A DNA stretch of 64,000 nucleotides from Xanthomarina spongicola (GTDB lineage Bacteria; Bacteroidota; Bacteroidia; Flavobacteriales; Flavobacteriaceae): positions 1 to 64,000 of the forward strand of contig NZ_QGGP01000005.1 of the NCBI RefSeq assembly GCF_003148645.1, in the 5' to 3' direction. The stretch's first letter is position 1; every line of letters starts with the position of its first letter. Under the pieces are notes generated by a model that saw only the letters and a program-made list of their open reading frames with translations, ran no database searches and was not told the origin of the DNA. The translations under genes and the position numbers were made by a program. Shown here piece by piece: positions 19,575-28,961 of the stretch.

Positions 19575-20993
19575 TTATTCTTTAAATAATGTAGACCTTT
19601 TTGTTAAGTCTTGAATCAGCTTTTCTTCTTCTTCACTTTCAAGTAAGGTGTTATAGTTTTTCCAGAATGATTTGTTATATGGTTTAGGTGAAAATATGTC
19701 GGAATCCCATTCTTGATTTAAGGCTTCTTCAATTATTTCTTTATCTAAAATAATTTCTGTAAACAATATTTCTTGTACTGTGTAATAGTATCTTTCGTCC
19801 TTATCGTAATTAGATTCATCTTTACTGTCTGTTGGTTTATAACCTACATTTACCAGTTTAGGAGTTTCGTAATAAATATAATTTGGATACATCTTATCTT
19901 CATATTCCATATAAGTAATTATCAACTTATGATTGAGATGTGTATCGAATAATGATTTACTTCTGTTTTTCTGAATATCGGAAGCTGCAACAAGTTGATA
20001 TTCTATTTTTTTAATTGCATAGGTGTCCCAATAAATATATAACCAACCTTCGGCTTTGTAACCATCGTTGTAAATTCCTTTTGTGTTTAGATTTATAAAA
20101 TCTGAACTTTCAGAAATTTTAATTTTATATATTTTTCTATCGTTGTCAACTAAAACAGTATCTAGTTCAAACTGATGCTTTTCAAGTATGTTCTCATCAA
20201 ACAAAGCTTTAGAATCGCTTGAATTTCTTAAAAGATTTAATTTTCCTTGAAATAAGTTTTGTAAACCATTAACTCTATTATCATTCCATTTAATGGCTTT
20301 TACTAAGGAAGCTGTTTGAATAGTATCTCGCTTTAAGTTTTTAGCTTGTAGGTTAACATTTCTTGCTTGATATTTTAAATACGAAGTATAAGCTAGTAAG
20401 CTATCAACATCTCTTAAATCGTAACTTTTTCTAACTTGATCTACATTTATTTTAAGATACTCTTCTGAAGACGTTGCAGAACTAGAATCGTAAAGCGTAA
20501 TAGCACTTTCAATTAACCATTTAAATTCTTTTTTATTTCGTTCTTTATGTCTTAAAAATCCTTTTTGTAAATATGAAGAATCCGGAAGATTTTCTGATAG
20601 TCTTTCTAGCGCTCTAAGTACAATATCGTTTCCTGTTTTTGGCCTTGTTTCGGCAACCAGAAGAATTTCGTCTAAAGACGCAACATCTGATTCTAAATAA
20701 ACATCGAATGTATTGTCGAATTCATTAACTGGAATCTTATAACTTTTAAAGCCAATAGAAGAAATGACTAAGGTGTCGCTCTGATATTTTTGAGGAACCA
20801 ATAAAACAAATTTCCCATCTGCATTTGTTATAGTACCAATTGTCGTATTTTTAACATACACACTTGCACTTTCTAATGGCAGAAAAGATTCTGTATCAAA
20901 TACTGTGTTTTTTAATTCGGTTTGCGAAAACGTTGAAAAACTAACTAATAAAATAACTAGACCTAAAATATGTTTGAAATGGGAAAGCTTCAT
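19575..20993 (-). CDS. Carboxypeptidase-like regulatory domain surface protein
   Basis: This 472-residue envelope protein begins with a signal peptide (MKLSHFKHILGLVILLVSFSTFSQ). Residues ~28-105 form a CarboxypepD_reg-like beta-sandwich (ESASVYVKNTTIGTITNADG, then LVISSIGFKSYKIPV), the fold found at the N-terminus of TonB-dependent receptors. No plug or receptor barrel follows. The rest is a conserved but uncharacterised domain (about 110-472) with many tyrosines and aspartates near the end. It is probably exported to the periplasm or outer membrane. The gene lies 15 bases after the acyl-CoA dehydrogenase gene, but a functional link is not evident. Confidence 0.75.
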   Translation of the reverse strand: MKLSHFKHILGLVILLVSFSTFSQTELKNTVFDTESFLPLESASVYVKNTTIGTITNADGKFVLLVPQKYQSDTLVISSIGFKSYKIPVNEFDNTFDVYLESDVASLDEILLVAETRPKTGNDIVLRALERLSENLPDSSYLQKGFLRHKERNKKEFKWLIESAITLYDSSSATSSEEYLKINVDQVRKSYDLRDVDSLLAYTSYLKYQARNVNLQAKNLKRDTIQTASLVKAIKWNDNRVNGLQNLFQGKLNLLRNSSDSKALFDENILEKHQFELDTVLVDNDRKIYKIKISESSDFINLNTKGIYNDGYKAEGWLYIYWDTYAIKKIEYQLVAASDIQKNRSKSLFDTHLNHKLIITYMEYEDKMYPNYIYYETPKLVNVGYKPTDSKDESNYDKDERYYYTVQEILFTEIILDKEIIEEALNQEWDSDIFSPKPYNKSFWKNYNTLLESEEEEKLIQDLTKRSTLFKE

Positions 20994-21007
20994 ATTTAAT
21001 TATTTAA

Positions 21008-22174
21008 TTAAGTAGCAGGCTTATAATTCTTATCGTCTAAAATCATTTTTGCTAAAATTTCACGAAGAATCTCCGATGTTCCTCCACCTATTGGACCAAG
21101 TCTACTATCGCGTAATAATCTAGCCATAGGATATTCTTCCATATAACCATAACCACCTAAAAATTGCAGACAGTCGTATATTACTTCGTCTGCCATCTTA
21201 GTCGATTTCAATTTAGACATGGTAGCTTGCTTTACAACATATTCGCCTTTATTAAGTCTGTAAGCTACAGAATAGTTAAACTCTCTACAGATTTCCATAT
21301 CTGTATATAATTCTGCGAATCTATGTCTTAAGGCTTGAAATTTATTGATTGTTTTTCCAAAAGCTGTACGTTCGCTCATGTATTGTTTGGCGTAATCTAA
21401 AGCGAATTCTGCTCTGGCATGCGAATTGATTCCCATAATCAATCTTTCTAAAGCAAAATGCTGCATGATGTATGGAAAACCTTTACCTTCTTCACCCATT
21501 AAATTGCTAGCAGGAATCGTAACATTATCGAAAGCAATTTCTGCTGTATCACTAGCTCTCCATCCTAACTTATCTAATTTGGTAGCAGAAATTCCTGGTG
21601 TATCTCTATCCATGATAAAAATACTCATTCCACGATGTCCTGCATCTGGATCTGTTTTGGCAGCAACTACTAAATAATCGCTATAAACACCATTAGTAAT
21701 AAAGGTTTTAGAACCATTAATAACATAAGAATCTCCTTTTTTTATAGCTGTCGTTCTCATTCCAGCAACATCACTACCTCCAAAAGGTTCTGTAATACAA
21801 AGACAACCAATTTTATCTCCAGTAATACTTGGTGCTAAATATTTTTCTTTTATTTCGTGGCTTCCTTCTTTATTAACATGCGTCATGGCTAAATATGCAT
21901 GAGCCCACATGTTTGCTGCAAAACCTCCAGAATTTATTTTTTGAAGTTCCTCTAAGAAGATTACAGTATAAAATAAATCAAGATTCAAACCTCCATATTC
22001 TTCAGGATAAGCTAATCCGAAAAATCCCATGTCGCCAAATTTTTTCCAAATAAAACGTTCAACCGTTCCGGTTTTTTCCCATTTTTCAATGTGAGGAACT
22101 ACTTCTTTCTGTAAAAAATCTTGGAGACTTTCTCTAAACATTTGATGTTCTTCTGTGAAGTACATACTATTCAT
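21008..22174 (-). CDS. Acyl-CoA dehydrogenase, long-chain/isovaleryl-like
   Basis: A 388-residue FAD enzyme for alpha-beta oxidation of acyl-CoA. Signatures are CLCITEPFGGSDVAGMRTTA (substrate/FAD loop, about residues 125-144) and the C-terminal FLGGYGYMEEYPMARLLRDS with GGGTSEILREIL. The catalytic base position of medium-chain enzymes (Glu in YEGTS) is Gly here, but ALERLIMGI in helix G carries a Glu at the place used by long-chain and isovaleryl-CoA dehydrogenases. I infer a long-chain or branched-chain substrate. Two in-frame ATGs lie near the start; the first is used. Confidence 0.92.
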   Translation of the reverse strand: MNSMYFTEEHQMFRESLQDFLQKEVVPHIEKWEKTGTVERFIWKKFGDMGFFGLAYPEEYGGLNLDLFYTVIFLEELQKINSGGFAANMWAHAYLAMTHVNKEGSHEIKEKYLAPSITGDKIGCLCITEPFGGSDVAGMRTTAIKKGDSYVINGSKTFITNGVYSDYLVVAAKTDPDAGHRGMSIFIMDRDTPGISATKLDKLGWRASDTAEIAFDNVTIPASNLMGEEGKGFPYIMQHFALERLIMGINSHARAEFALDYAKQYMSERTAFGKTINKFQALRHRFAELYTDMEICREFNYSVAYRLNKGEYVVKQATMSKLKSTKMADEVIYDCLQFLGGYGYMEEYPMARLLRDSRLGPIGGGTSEILREILAKMILDDKNYKPAT

Positions 22175-22187
22175 ACTTTTTTCTTTA

Positions 22188-23054
22188 TTAATTGAGCTTC
22201 AAATATAATTTAATTATCTCGATTTTATTCGCTGGAAAGCTTTTAACTTTTAATAATTCGTCTAAAGAATTATAACCTTCTCTTAAGGTTCTTTGTTCTA
22301 TAATGTGATGAGCAACCTCATAATCTATATATTGAATGGTTACCAATTCTTCAATAGTTGCTGTATTTAAATGTATTTTTTCTACTTGCCTAGGAGTTTT
22401 TACAGTGAATTGTTCTGTAATGCGTTCAATAACTTCTGGAGACAACCCATAAACCTCTTGTAACTGAACATCTGCAATAAAGCCTCCATATTTATTTCGA
22501 TAAGCAACAATACGTTTTGAGTACGCCTCTCCTATGCCATTTACTTTTTGAAGTTGCGAAGCCGAAGCAGTATTTAAATCTTGTTTCTGTTCAAATGTTT
22601 TAGGCTCATTATTATTTTGATATGAATAATTGGATTTAGGCTTAGGATTAGTAATCCATTCCGGAAATTTAAAATAAGGTGAAATTATAGCTAGCAAAGA
22701 ATCTGAAATCTTTGTCACATTTTGAAACTCTTCTGCAGAATTAACCCATTTATCTTCTGCTCTAAATTGTAATAGCCTATCTATTTCTTCATTAGTCATT
22801 CCAAGTGTATAGCCTTTATAATCTGTAATAAAATTAGGATTAAATGGGTATATTTTTGGTTTTCGATTTTCAATTTCAACCAGACGAAGAGAATCTATTT
22901 CATTTTGGAAAATTAATAATTCTTCTTCATTTACTTGAGGTACTTTAGATGAAAAATCAACAAAACTATAAACAGCTTGCAAAAGGATAATGATGAGTAA
23001 TAATAAGAAAATCCCATTCCGTTGTTTTTTTGTAAACGTGAAATGGGATTTCAT
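22188..23054 (-). CDS. Helix-hairpin-helix protein (ComEA-like repeats), membrane-anchored
   Basis: A protein of 288 residues with a short cytosolic N-terminus and one transmembrane helix (GIFLLLLIIILLQAVYSFVD, about residues 13-32). The exposed part carries a degenerate repeat (about 80-115, MTNEEIDRLLQFRAEDKWVN) and two ComEA-type helix-hairpin-helix units: LNTASASQLQKVNGIGEAYS and LNTATIEELVTIQYIDYEVA. Such proteins bind double-stranded DNA without sequence preference and are related to the DNA-uptake protein ComEA, but the family in Bacteroidota has no established role. It lies 19 bases after the AGCS symporter gene. Confidence 0.88.
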   Translation of the reverse strand: MKSHFTFTKKQRNGIFLLLLIIILLQAVYSFVDFSSKVPQVNEEELLIFQNEIDSLRLVEIENRKPKIYPFNPNFITDYKGYTLGMTNEEIDRLLQFRAEDKWVNSAEEFQNVTKISDSLLAIISPYFKFPEWITNPKPKSNYSYQNNNEPKTFEQKQDLNTASASQLQKVNGIGEAYSKRIVAYRNKYGGFIADVQLQEVYGLSPEVIERITEQFTVKTPRQVEKIHLNTATIEELVTIQYIDYEVAHHIIEQRTLREGYNSLDELLKVKSFPANKIEIIKLYLKLN

Positions 23055-23073
23055 TTTATGAGGTTTTTATATT

Positions 23074-24750
23074 TTACATATGTTCTGTAACATCTACAGC
23101 TCCATCTTCAATTGCTTCTTTTTTAGCAGTAATGGCACCAATATAACGTTTCATTTCGTCTCTTACTTTTGGGAATAAGAAGAATAAACCTATCATATTT
23201 GGGAATACTAATGCCAGAATCATAGCATCAGAGAATTTTATAACAGCATCTAGTGTTGCTGCAGCTCCAATTACTACAAATAATAAGAATAATATTTTAT
23301 AAACTAAATCTGCTACTTTTCCTTTACCAAATAGGTATTTCCAAGATTGTAATCCATAATAAGACCACGATATCATAGTAGAAAAAGCAAATAACACAAT
23401 AGCAACTGTTAACACATAAGAGAAATGTGGTATTACAGAATCGAAAGCCATTGAGGTTAAATCTACACCATTAATTGGTAAACCAGTTTCATTTAAAAGA
23501 ACACTACTACCATGTGCTGCAGAATAATTAAATACGGATTGCACATCTGTTCCATTAATATTAAAGAAAATAATAACTAAAGCTGTCATGGTACAAATAA
23601 CTACAGTATCAATAAATGGCTCTAGTAAAGCAACTACACCTTCTGATGCTGGATATTTTGTTTTTACAGCAGAGTGAGCAATTGCAGCAGATCCTGCGCC
23701 AGCTTCGTTTGAGAAAGCTGCACGTTGAAAACCTACAATTAAAACACCAACTAAACCACCAAGTCCAGCCATAGGCGTAAATGCTCCTTCTATAATCAAT
23801 TTAAAGGCTAAACCAATATCGCTAAAGTTTGCAAAAATAATTATTAGGGAGGCAACAATATAAATTCCTGCCATAAAAGGAACCACTTTCTCTGTTATAC
23901 TAGCGATTCTTTTAATTCCACCTATAATAACAATTCCAACTAAAACAGCTAAAATAATTCCAATAATTACACCATTGGAACCTCCTTCTAACTGAAGCAT
24001 GGAACTAATTTGTACAGCTGCTTGGTTAGATTGAAATGCATTACCACCTCCAAAAGAAGCACCAACACATAAAATAGCAAATATAATCCCTAAGACCTTA
24101 CCTATTTTAGCAAAACCTACTTCTTTAAGTCCTTTTGAAAGGTAATACATTGGACCTCCATATATCGTTCCATCTTCACCAACATCTCTATATTTTACAC
24201 CCAGAGTACATTCTACAAATTTCGTAGACATTCCAATTAGTCCACATATAATCATCCAAAATGTTGCTCCAGGACCTCCAAGACCAATAGCTACTGCAAC
24301 ACCTGCAATATTTCCTAATCCAACTGTACCAGACACTGCTGTTGCCAGAGCCTGAAAGTGAGATACTTCACCATGAGCGCTTTCGTCACGAATGGTATCT
24401 TTAATATCTTCAATTGCAAGGGCTTCATCATTATTATATAACTTATCAACACCATGCTTTTCAATATCAACATATTTACCTCTAACAGTATTAATAGCTG
24501 TTTTAAACTTTGTAATGGCTGGAAATCTAAAATAAATAGTAAAAAACGTAGCGCCTCCAACTAATAGCAAAACAACAAAAGGAATATTATATTCTCCAAT
24601 TGGTACAGTAGTTAATATAAATCCTTCCCACCAAACTGCAATTGGCATAAAGGCATCGTTAATTTTCTCGTCTAACCCTTTCTCTGCTTCTTGTGAAAAG
24701 ATTAAGATAGGTGTGATAAGGGTTAAAATTGAAAGAAGATATTTCTTCAT
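23074..24750 (-). CDS. Alanine/glycine:cation symporter (AGCS family)
   Basis: An inner-membrane sodium:amino-acid symporter of 558 residues with about 11 membrane helices. The family signature is clear in GLGGLVGVLIVGFQRAAFSN followed by EAGAGSAAIAHSA, and ATAVSGTVGLGNIAGVAVAI forms an early conserved substrate/Na+ region. It begins with a hydrophobic signal-like segment (MKKYLLSILTLITPILIFSQ) before the first family helix, as is usual in flavobacterial members. The substrate is most likely alanine or glycine by family, not proven. Confidence 0.93.
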   Translation of the reverse strand: MKKYLLSILTLITPILIFSQEAEKGLDEKINDAFMPIAVWWEGFILTTVPIGEYNIPFVVLLLVGGATFFTIYFRFPAITKFKTAINTVRGKYVDIEKHGVDKLYNNDEALAIEDIKDTIRDESAHGEVSHFQALATAVSGTVGLGNIAGVAVAIGLGGPGATFWMIICGLIGMSTKFVECTLGVKYRDVGEDGTIYGGPMYYLSKGLKEVGFAKIGKVLGIIFAILCVGASFGGGNAFQSNQAAVQISSMLQLEGGSNGVIIGIILAVLVGIVIIGGIKRIASITEKVVPFMAGIYIVASLIIIFANFSDIGLAFKLIIEGAFTPMAGLGGLVGVLIVGFQRAAFSNEAGAGSAAIAHSAVKTKYPASEGVVALLEPFIDTVVICTMTALVIIFFNINGTDVQSVFNYSAAHGSSVLLNETGLPINGVDLTSMAFDSVIPHFSYVLTVAIVLFAFSTMISWSYYGLQSWKYLFGKGKVADLVYKILFLLFVVIGAAATLDAVIKFSDAMILALVFPNMIGLFFLFPKVRDEMKRYIGAITAKKEAIEDGAVDVTEHM

Positions 24751-24840
24751 AAGAATTTTTAATTAGTTAGTTTTTTTTATTAGTGTGACAAGATGCTAAA
24801 AAAAAATGATTTTTTAAAACATCTCTAGTTAAAAAGTATT

Positions 24841-25866
24841 TTAGTGTTGAATATTATAAACTGAATTTAAAGTCTGTATCTGCTCTGGTCTTCCTAGAAC
24901 TATTATTTTAGAATTAGGCACTAATTTCAATTCTGCTTCAGGATTTATTAAATACTCTCCATTTGCATCCTTATATCCTATAATACTACAACCGGTTTTT
25001 TTACGAAGATCTAAATCTCTAATAGTTTTTATTTCAGAAGTATCATATAATTGTTCAACAGAAATTTCTTCAATATTAATATTAGACTTTCCAACAATAG
25101 ATAAATTATCAATAAATTCTAATAAACCAGGTACAACAACTAATGATGCCATATGGTCTCCTCCAATCTTATCTGGAAGAATCACGTTGTTTGCTCCAGC
25201 AAGTTTTAGTTTTTTATAGGATGTTTCTTGAGATGCACGACTAATAATATTCATGTTTTTATTAATCTGTCTAGAAGAAAGTACTACAAACAAGTTATCG
25301 GCATCGTTAGGTAATGCTGAAATTAATGTACTTGCTCTTTCTATTCCAGCTTGTATAAGTGTTTCGTCTTCATTAGCATTACCAATAACGAAAGGAAATA
25401 ACACGCTTTGAAATTTTTCTGCAATTTCTTTTTCCCGTTCTATAATTACAAATGGCTTTTCATAAGCTAATAATTTTGTAGCTGCTTGCTTACCATTTCT
25501 TCCAAAACCACAAATAATAATATGGTTTTTAAGACTATCAATCTTTTTTTGCATCTTTTTTTGTTTTAGTCCTTCAAAATTATTTTTACTTATAATATAC
25601 TCTGTAATAATACTTATAGCATAACCAACTATTACAACACTTGTAAGAATTAAAAATATAGTGAATATTTTAGAAGTGTCATCCAATGGCTGTACTTCTC
25701 CATAACCAACAGTTGTAATGGTTATTACAGTCATGTAAAAAGCGTCAATCCATGTTAGTTGAGATAATACTTTAAATCCAATAACTCCTGCACTTAACAA
25801 AACAACTAACAATAATATTGCCGTGTAGATTTTAGATCTTAAAAGTCTTATTAAAGGGTTATGCAT
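24841..25866 (-). CDS. Potassium channel protein with TrkA-N/TrkA-C (RCK) domains
   Basis: A 341-residue two-helix K+ channel subunit. The pore lies between two transmembrane helices, with the selectivity filter TVGYG at residues 52-56. The cytosolic part holds an RCK Rossmann domain (IIICGFGRNGKQAATKLL, about residues 113-130; acidic ribose-binding residue in VIIERE) and a TrkA-C ligand domain at the C-terminus. It resembles Kch/MthK-type ligand-gated channels. It ends an apparent operon of DUF2851, PspC and channel genes with gaps of 16 and 9 bases. Confidence 0.93.
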   Translation of the reverse strand: MHNPLIRLLRSKIYTAILLLVVLLSAGVIGFKVLSQLTWIDAFYMTVITITTVGYGEVQPLDDTSKIFTIFLILTSVVIVGYAISIITEYIISKNNFEGLKQKKMQKKIDSLKNHIIICGFGRNGKQAATKLLAYEKPFVIIEREKEIAEKFQSVLFPFVIGNANEDETLIQAGIERASTLISALPNDADNLFVVLSSRQINKNMNIISRASQETSYKKLKLAGANNVILPDKIGGDHMASLVVVPGLLEFIDNLSIVGKSNINIEEISVEQLYDTSEIKTIRDLDLRKKTGCSIIGYKDANGEYLINPEAELKLVPNSKIIVLGRPEQIQTLNSVYNIQH

Positions 25867-25875
25867 TTTTTGAGT

Positions 25876-26103
25876 TTATAAATCGAATACTGACGAACGT
25901 TTTGTATAAAGTAAATCTTTAATATGCATCCAAAAAGCAATAAACAGATATAGTGCAAATCCAAAACCTAAGGTTACAAAGGTTAAATATAAAAAAGAAG
26001 TTCTCACCACCTTTGCTCTAATTCCAAATCTGTCAGCAATACGCTGGCAAACGTAATATCCATGCTTTTGAAAATAAAGTAAGATTTTATAAAAAATGTT
26101 CAT
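25876..26103 (-). CDS. PspC domain-containing small membrane protein
   Basis: 75 residues. The N-terminal half has the PspC-type segment (YVCQRIADRFGIRAKVVRTS) and the C-terminal half one membrane helix (FVTLGFGFALYLFIAFWM). PspC proteins sense or stabilise the inner membrane in the phage-shock response. No other psp genes are visible here. It lies between the DUF2851 gene (16 bases) and the K+ channel gene (9 bases). Confidence 0.85.
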   Translation of the reverse strand: MNIFYKILLYFQKHGYYVCQRIADRFGIRAKVVRTSFLYLTFVTLGFGFALYLFIAFWMHIKDLLYTKRSSVFDL

Positions 26104-26119
26104 GCTGCAATTTAATAAT

Positions 26120-27391
26120 TTATTTGATGATTAAAGCATTACCAACTGCACATTGCAAACATTTATTTTTATTGCAATATTCTTCTTTTAATTGAAGTAA
26201 GGCTTGAGATTGCAAAGCAGATTTTGACACCTGTTTTAAACTGTTAAATGCAGAAATAATGCTATTTTTTTCTGAAGGTATTTGTTGTAGTAACTTTAAT
26301 ATAGTTTCGTTAATATCTTCATTTTGACTTTTTGCATAACTAAATTTAAGAGGAATAATGGTATTAATAAGTAACAAGTCTATAAATGATTTAGTTATTT
26401 TTTTCTGACTTAATTTAGATACTTTTTGAAATGTATAATGTGATTTCCAAAATTCTGATGTGCTTACTGAAAACAATTTATAAAACCCATCTATTGTATT
26501 TATTTCTATAACTTTTGAAAACAAATGTTGTTCTGTATGATAAAGTGTTGCTAGCTGTGAAAGCCTAATAGTTGGAAAATTTTGAGGTCTTAATCTAAAA
26601 AACTGAACTGGAATAACTTGGTCTTTATTTAAATTAAATTTTTGATTTAAAAACTCATACTCTTTTTTTAACTCTAAATAATAAACATCTTGAATATCTT
26701 CATCCAGAAACCCAGCTTGTCCAAACATTAAAGCCTCTAATGATTTAGGTTTTGCATGAAGTTTTCTAATAATTGAAAAATCTATCGAATTGGCTAAACT
26801 AAAAAATGAGTCGCCATTTACTTTCAAACCAAAATTTTTGGTTAACATTTTAAATAAAACGGCTTCCCAATTATTTTTTGAAGTTTCCAATAACGTTTCA
26901 ATAGTTTTTGATTTTCTCTCTAAACGTTCAAAATAAATACGCTCTAACCAATTATTTAAGACAAACTCATCAATTTCATGAAAATCTGTTTCACAATTAA
27001 TCCATTTATTTTTTGCTGCAAATAATTTATTGTAGTTCTGTAATACATTGGCATCTATATATTGTTTAAGCTCCAAGGTTGGAATAATGGAATTATTCTT
27101 TCTAAAAATTTCAGTATCATGTTCCCAAACCACATGCAAAATTACATTATCATAAGCTTTATCACTTTCATGATTATGCACAAACCAATCGCTAGATTTA
27201 ATATGAATTTCTACATTTCCAGCCCAAAGCTGCTCTGCAATTTTAAGTTGTGCATTAAAAAAGTCTGGCCCAGAATTGGTGTTTTGTTGTCCTACTGAAA
27301 CAATTTCTAGACGCTCATGTTGTGTCGTTTGCAAATGATTGCTATTTACTTTTTTATGTTGCCAGATATAATGTAAAAAGTCTTCTTGCAT
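26120..27391 (-). CDS. DUF2851 family protein
   Basis: A cytosolic protein of 423 residues. Conserved parts are the N-terminal MQEDFLHYIWQHKKVN, NSGPDFFNAQLKI, GNVEIHIKSSDWFVHNH and VILHVVWEHD (about residues 38-98), then RLRPQNFPTIRLSQLA, and a C-terminal cysteine cluster (EEYCNKNKCLQCAVGNALI) that could bind a metal or Fe-S cluster. The His/Asp-rich N-terminal region suggests an enzyme, perhaps nuclease-like, but no function is established to my knowledge. It starts an operon with PspC and the K+ channel. Confidence 0.87.
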   Translation of the reverse strand: MQEDFLHYIWQHKKVNSNHLQTTQHERLEIVSVGQQNTNSGPDFFNAQLKIAEQLWAGNVEIHIKSSDWFVHNHESDKAYDNVILHVVWEHDTEIFRKNNSIIPTLELKQYIDANVLQNYNKLFAAKNKWINCETDFHEIDEFVLNNWLERIYFERLERKSKTIETLLETSKNNWEAVLFKMLTKNFGLKVNGDSFFSLANSIDFSIIRKLHAKPKSLEALMFGQAGFLDEDIQDVYYLELKKEYEFLNQKFNLNKDQVIPVQFFRLRPQNFPTIRLSQLATLYHTEQHLFSKVIEINTIDGFYKLFSVSTSEFWKSHYTFQKVSKLSQKKITKSFIDLLLINTIIPLKFSYAKSQNEDINETILKLLQQIPSEKNSIISAFNSLKQVSKSALQSQALLQLKEEYCNKNKCLQCAVGNALIIK

Positions 27392-27550
27392 AATATTAAA
27401 AGTACAAGATACAAAAATTCAATATCCAAATTACCTCTGTTAAACTACAATTAATAAGACCATAGAAATTCTTATTTTTCCCTAAAAGAATGATTTTAAT
27501 ATTATATCTTTAAGCTAGTATTATTTGGTTTAAATATTAAAAAAAATAAA

Positions 27551-28315
27551 ATGTATAAAAAAGTTATTCTTACTTGTTTTCTACTAAGTAGTTTATTTAT
27601 TACTGCACAGGATTCAAGCGATTCAAATTCAGAAACTAAAAACACCTCCTGGAGCTTTTTAGTAGAACCTTATTTAATGTTTCCTAATATGAAAGGAGAT
27701 ACACAAATTCGAGAAAATTTACCTTCATTAGGTGTAGATGCAGATACCGATAATATTTTTAGTCATCTTAAAATGGGAGCTATGCTTTATCTTGAGGCTA
27801 AAAATGAAAATTGGGCAATAACATCAGACTTTGTTTATATGAAACTTGGCGAAGATGTAACACCATCTTCATTAGTGCAAAGTGGCGAACTGGAAGTAAA
27901 AGAAACTTTATGGGAACTGGATGGTTATAGACGAATCCTTCCTATGCTTGAAGCTGGTATAGGTATGAGGCTAGTGAGTGTAAGTGCAGATGCAGATTTT
28001 TCTTTTGTATTTCAAGATAGAAGTGCAGATATTACTGAAACTTGGATTGACCCTATTATAGTTATTCGATCTCATAATGTAATAAAAGACAATTTTCTTT
28101 TAAATGTAAAAGGAGATATTGGAGGCTTTGGAATAGGCTCGGAGTTTACATGGCAAATACAATTAGATGCTGGTTATAAATTTTCAGATCTTTTCAATTT
28201 AATGATTGGTTATAGATATATTGGTATTGATTACGAAACTGGAAGTGGACAAGATTATTTTGCTTATAACATTGATACCTTTGGTCCCGAAATACGTTTA
28301 GGGTTTAATTTCTAA
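27551..28315 (+). CDS. Outer membrane beta-barrel protein, unknown function
   Basis: Signal peptide MYKKVILTCFLLSSLFITAQ leads a 254-residue protein with the alternating pattern of a barrel: SWSFLVEPYLMFPNMKGD, HLKMGAMLYLEAKNENWAIT, LNLMIGYRYIGIDYETG and a C-terminal strand ending in Phe (IRLGFNF), typical for recognition by the outer-membrane assembly machinery. I do not recognise a specific family. It is monocistronic and divergent from the DUF2851 operon. Confidence 0.7.
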   Translation: MYKKVILTCFLLSSLFITAQDSSDSNSETKNTSWSFLVEPYLMFPNMKGDTQIRENLPSLGVDADTDNIFSHLKMGAMLYLEAKNENWAITSDFVYMKLGEDVTPSSLVQSGELEVKETLWELDGYRRILPMLEAGIGMRLVSVSADADFSFVFQDRSADITETWIDPIIVIRSHNVIKDNFLLNVKGDIGGFGIGSEFTWQIQLDAGYKFSDLFNLMIGYRYIGIDYETGSGQDYFAYNIDTFGPEIRLGFNF

Positions 28316-28495
28316 GGGTTAATATTTTTAAAAGCAAAACTATTTAATAACCATTAGTAACAATTAATTACCATGATACGTATATAACGCTATAAAATGG
28401 TAAGCTTCAGTTAATATAGAAGAAAGTTAATAATTCCATATATTAGCACCTTCAAACAATCAGCCATCTTTTAATGGCACAAAAAACTTAAATCT

Positions 28496-28897
28496 ATGAA
28501 GACCTATATAGGAATTTTATTTTTCGGAATGATTTTATTTTCCGGATGCGATCAATCTGATTCTAAAAAAACAGATAGTGCTACAGACCAAACAATTACA
28601 CAAGAAGAACCAGCAAAACAAGTAACTAACACACCAGAAAGTAATTCTGATAATGTTTCTATTACTTCTACGCCAGTTAAGACTGCTACAGGCTTGAATC
28701 CTCCTCATGGGCAAGCAGGTCACGATTGTGCTATTGCAGTTGGTGCGCCTTTAGATGGTAGTAAAAGTTCATCTCCAGTAGTAAACCCTGGAAGTTCATC
28801 TCCTGTTCAGACTCAGACTGCCCCAGGAATGAATCCTCCTCATGGACAAGCTGGTCACGATTGTGCTATTGCAGTTGGTGCGCCATTGAATAAATAA
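28496..28897 (+). CDS. Lipoprotein with duplicated PPHGQAGHDC module
   Basis: 133 residues. A signal peptide with lipobox LFSGC (Cys about residue 18) predicts a lipid-anchored exported protein. A low-complexity Ser/Thr/Gln linker follows, then two identical 18-residue modules, NPPHGQAGHDCAIAVGAP, at residues 68-85 and 113-130. The modules contain two His and one Cys. The last module is followed only by LNK. I know the motif as a recurrent C-terminal element in Bacteroidota hypothetical proteins but know no function. It is flanked by its own terminator, with no operon partner. Confidence 0.75.
   Translation: MKTYIGILFFGMILFSGCDQSDSKKTDSATDQTITQEEPAKQVTNTPESNSDNVSITSTPVKTATGLNPPHGQAGHDCAIAVGAPLDGSKSSSPVVNPGSSSPVQTQTAPGMNPPHGQAGHDCAIAVGAPLNK
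28696..28884 (+). repeat. 54-base direct duplication within the lipoprotein gene
   Basis: Copies at 28696-28749 and 28831-28884, 135 bases apart, differ at two positions only. Both changes (GGG/GGA and GCA/GCT) are synonymous, so the module is identical at protein level. Confidence 0.9.
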
Positions 28898-28920
28898 TAT
28901 TTTAAATTAAAACATAATAA

Positions 28921-28952
28921 AAAAAACCTGAGCTAAATACTCAGGTTTTTTT
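28921..28952. terminator. Bidirectional terminator
   Basis: The 12-bp stem AAAAAACCTGAG / CTCAGGTTTTTT with a 7-base loop has a T-run on either strand. It lies between the lipoprotein gene (+) and the cysteine synthase-family gene (-), serving both. Confidence 0.85.
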
Positions 28953-28961
28953 AATTTATTA

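Noticed and set aside
27400-27550. TAnnTTTG promoter upstream of the barrel gene at 27551
   Set aside because: The best candidates (TATTATTTG and GTAATTTGG) have wrong spacing by one base, so I did not list a promoter.
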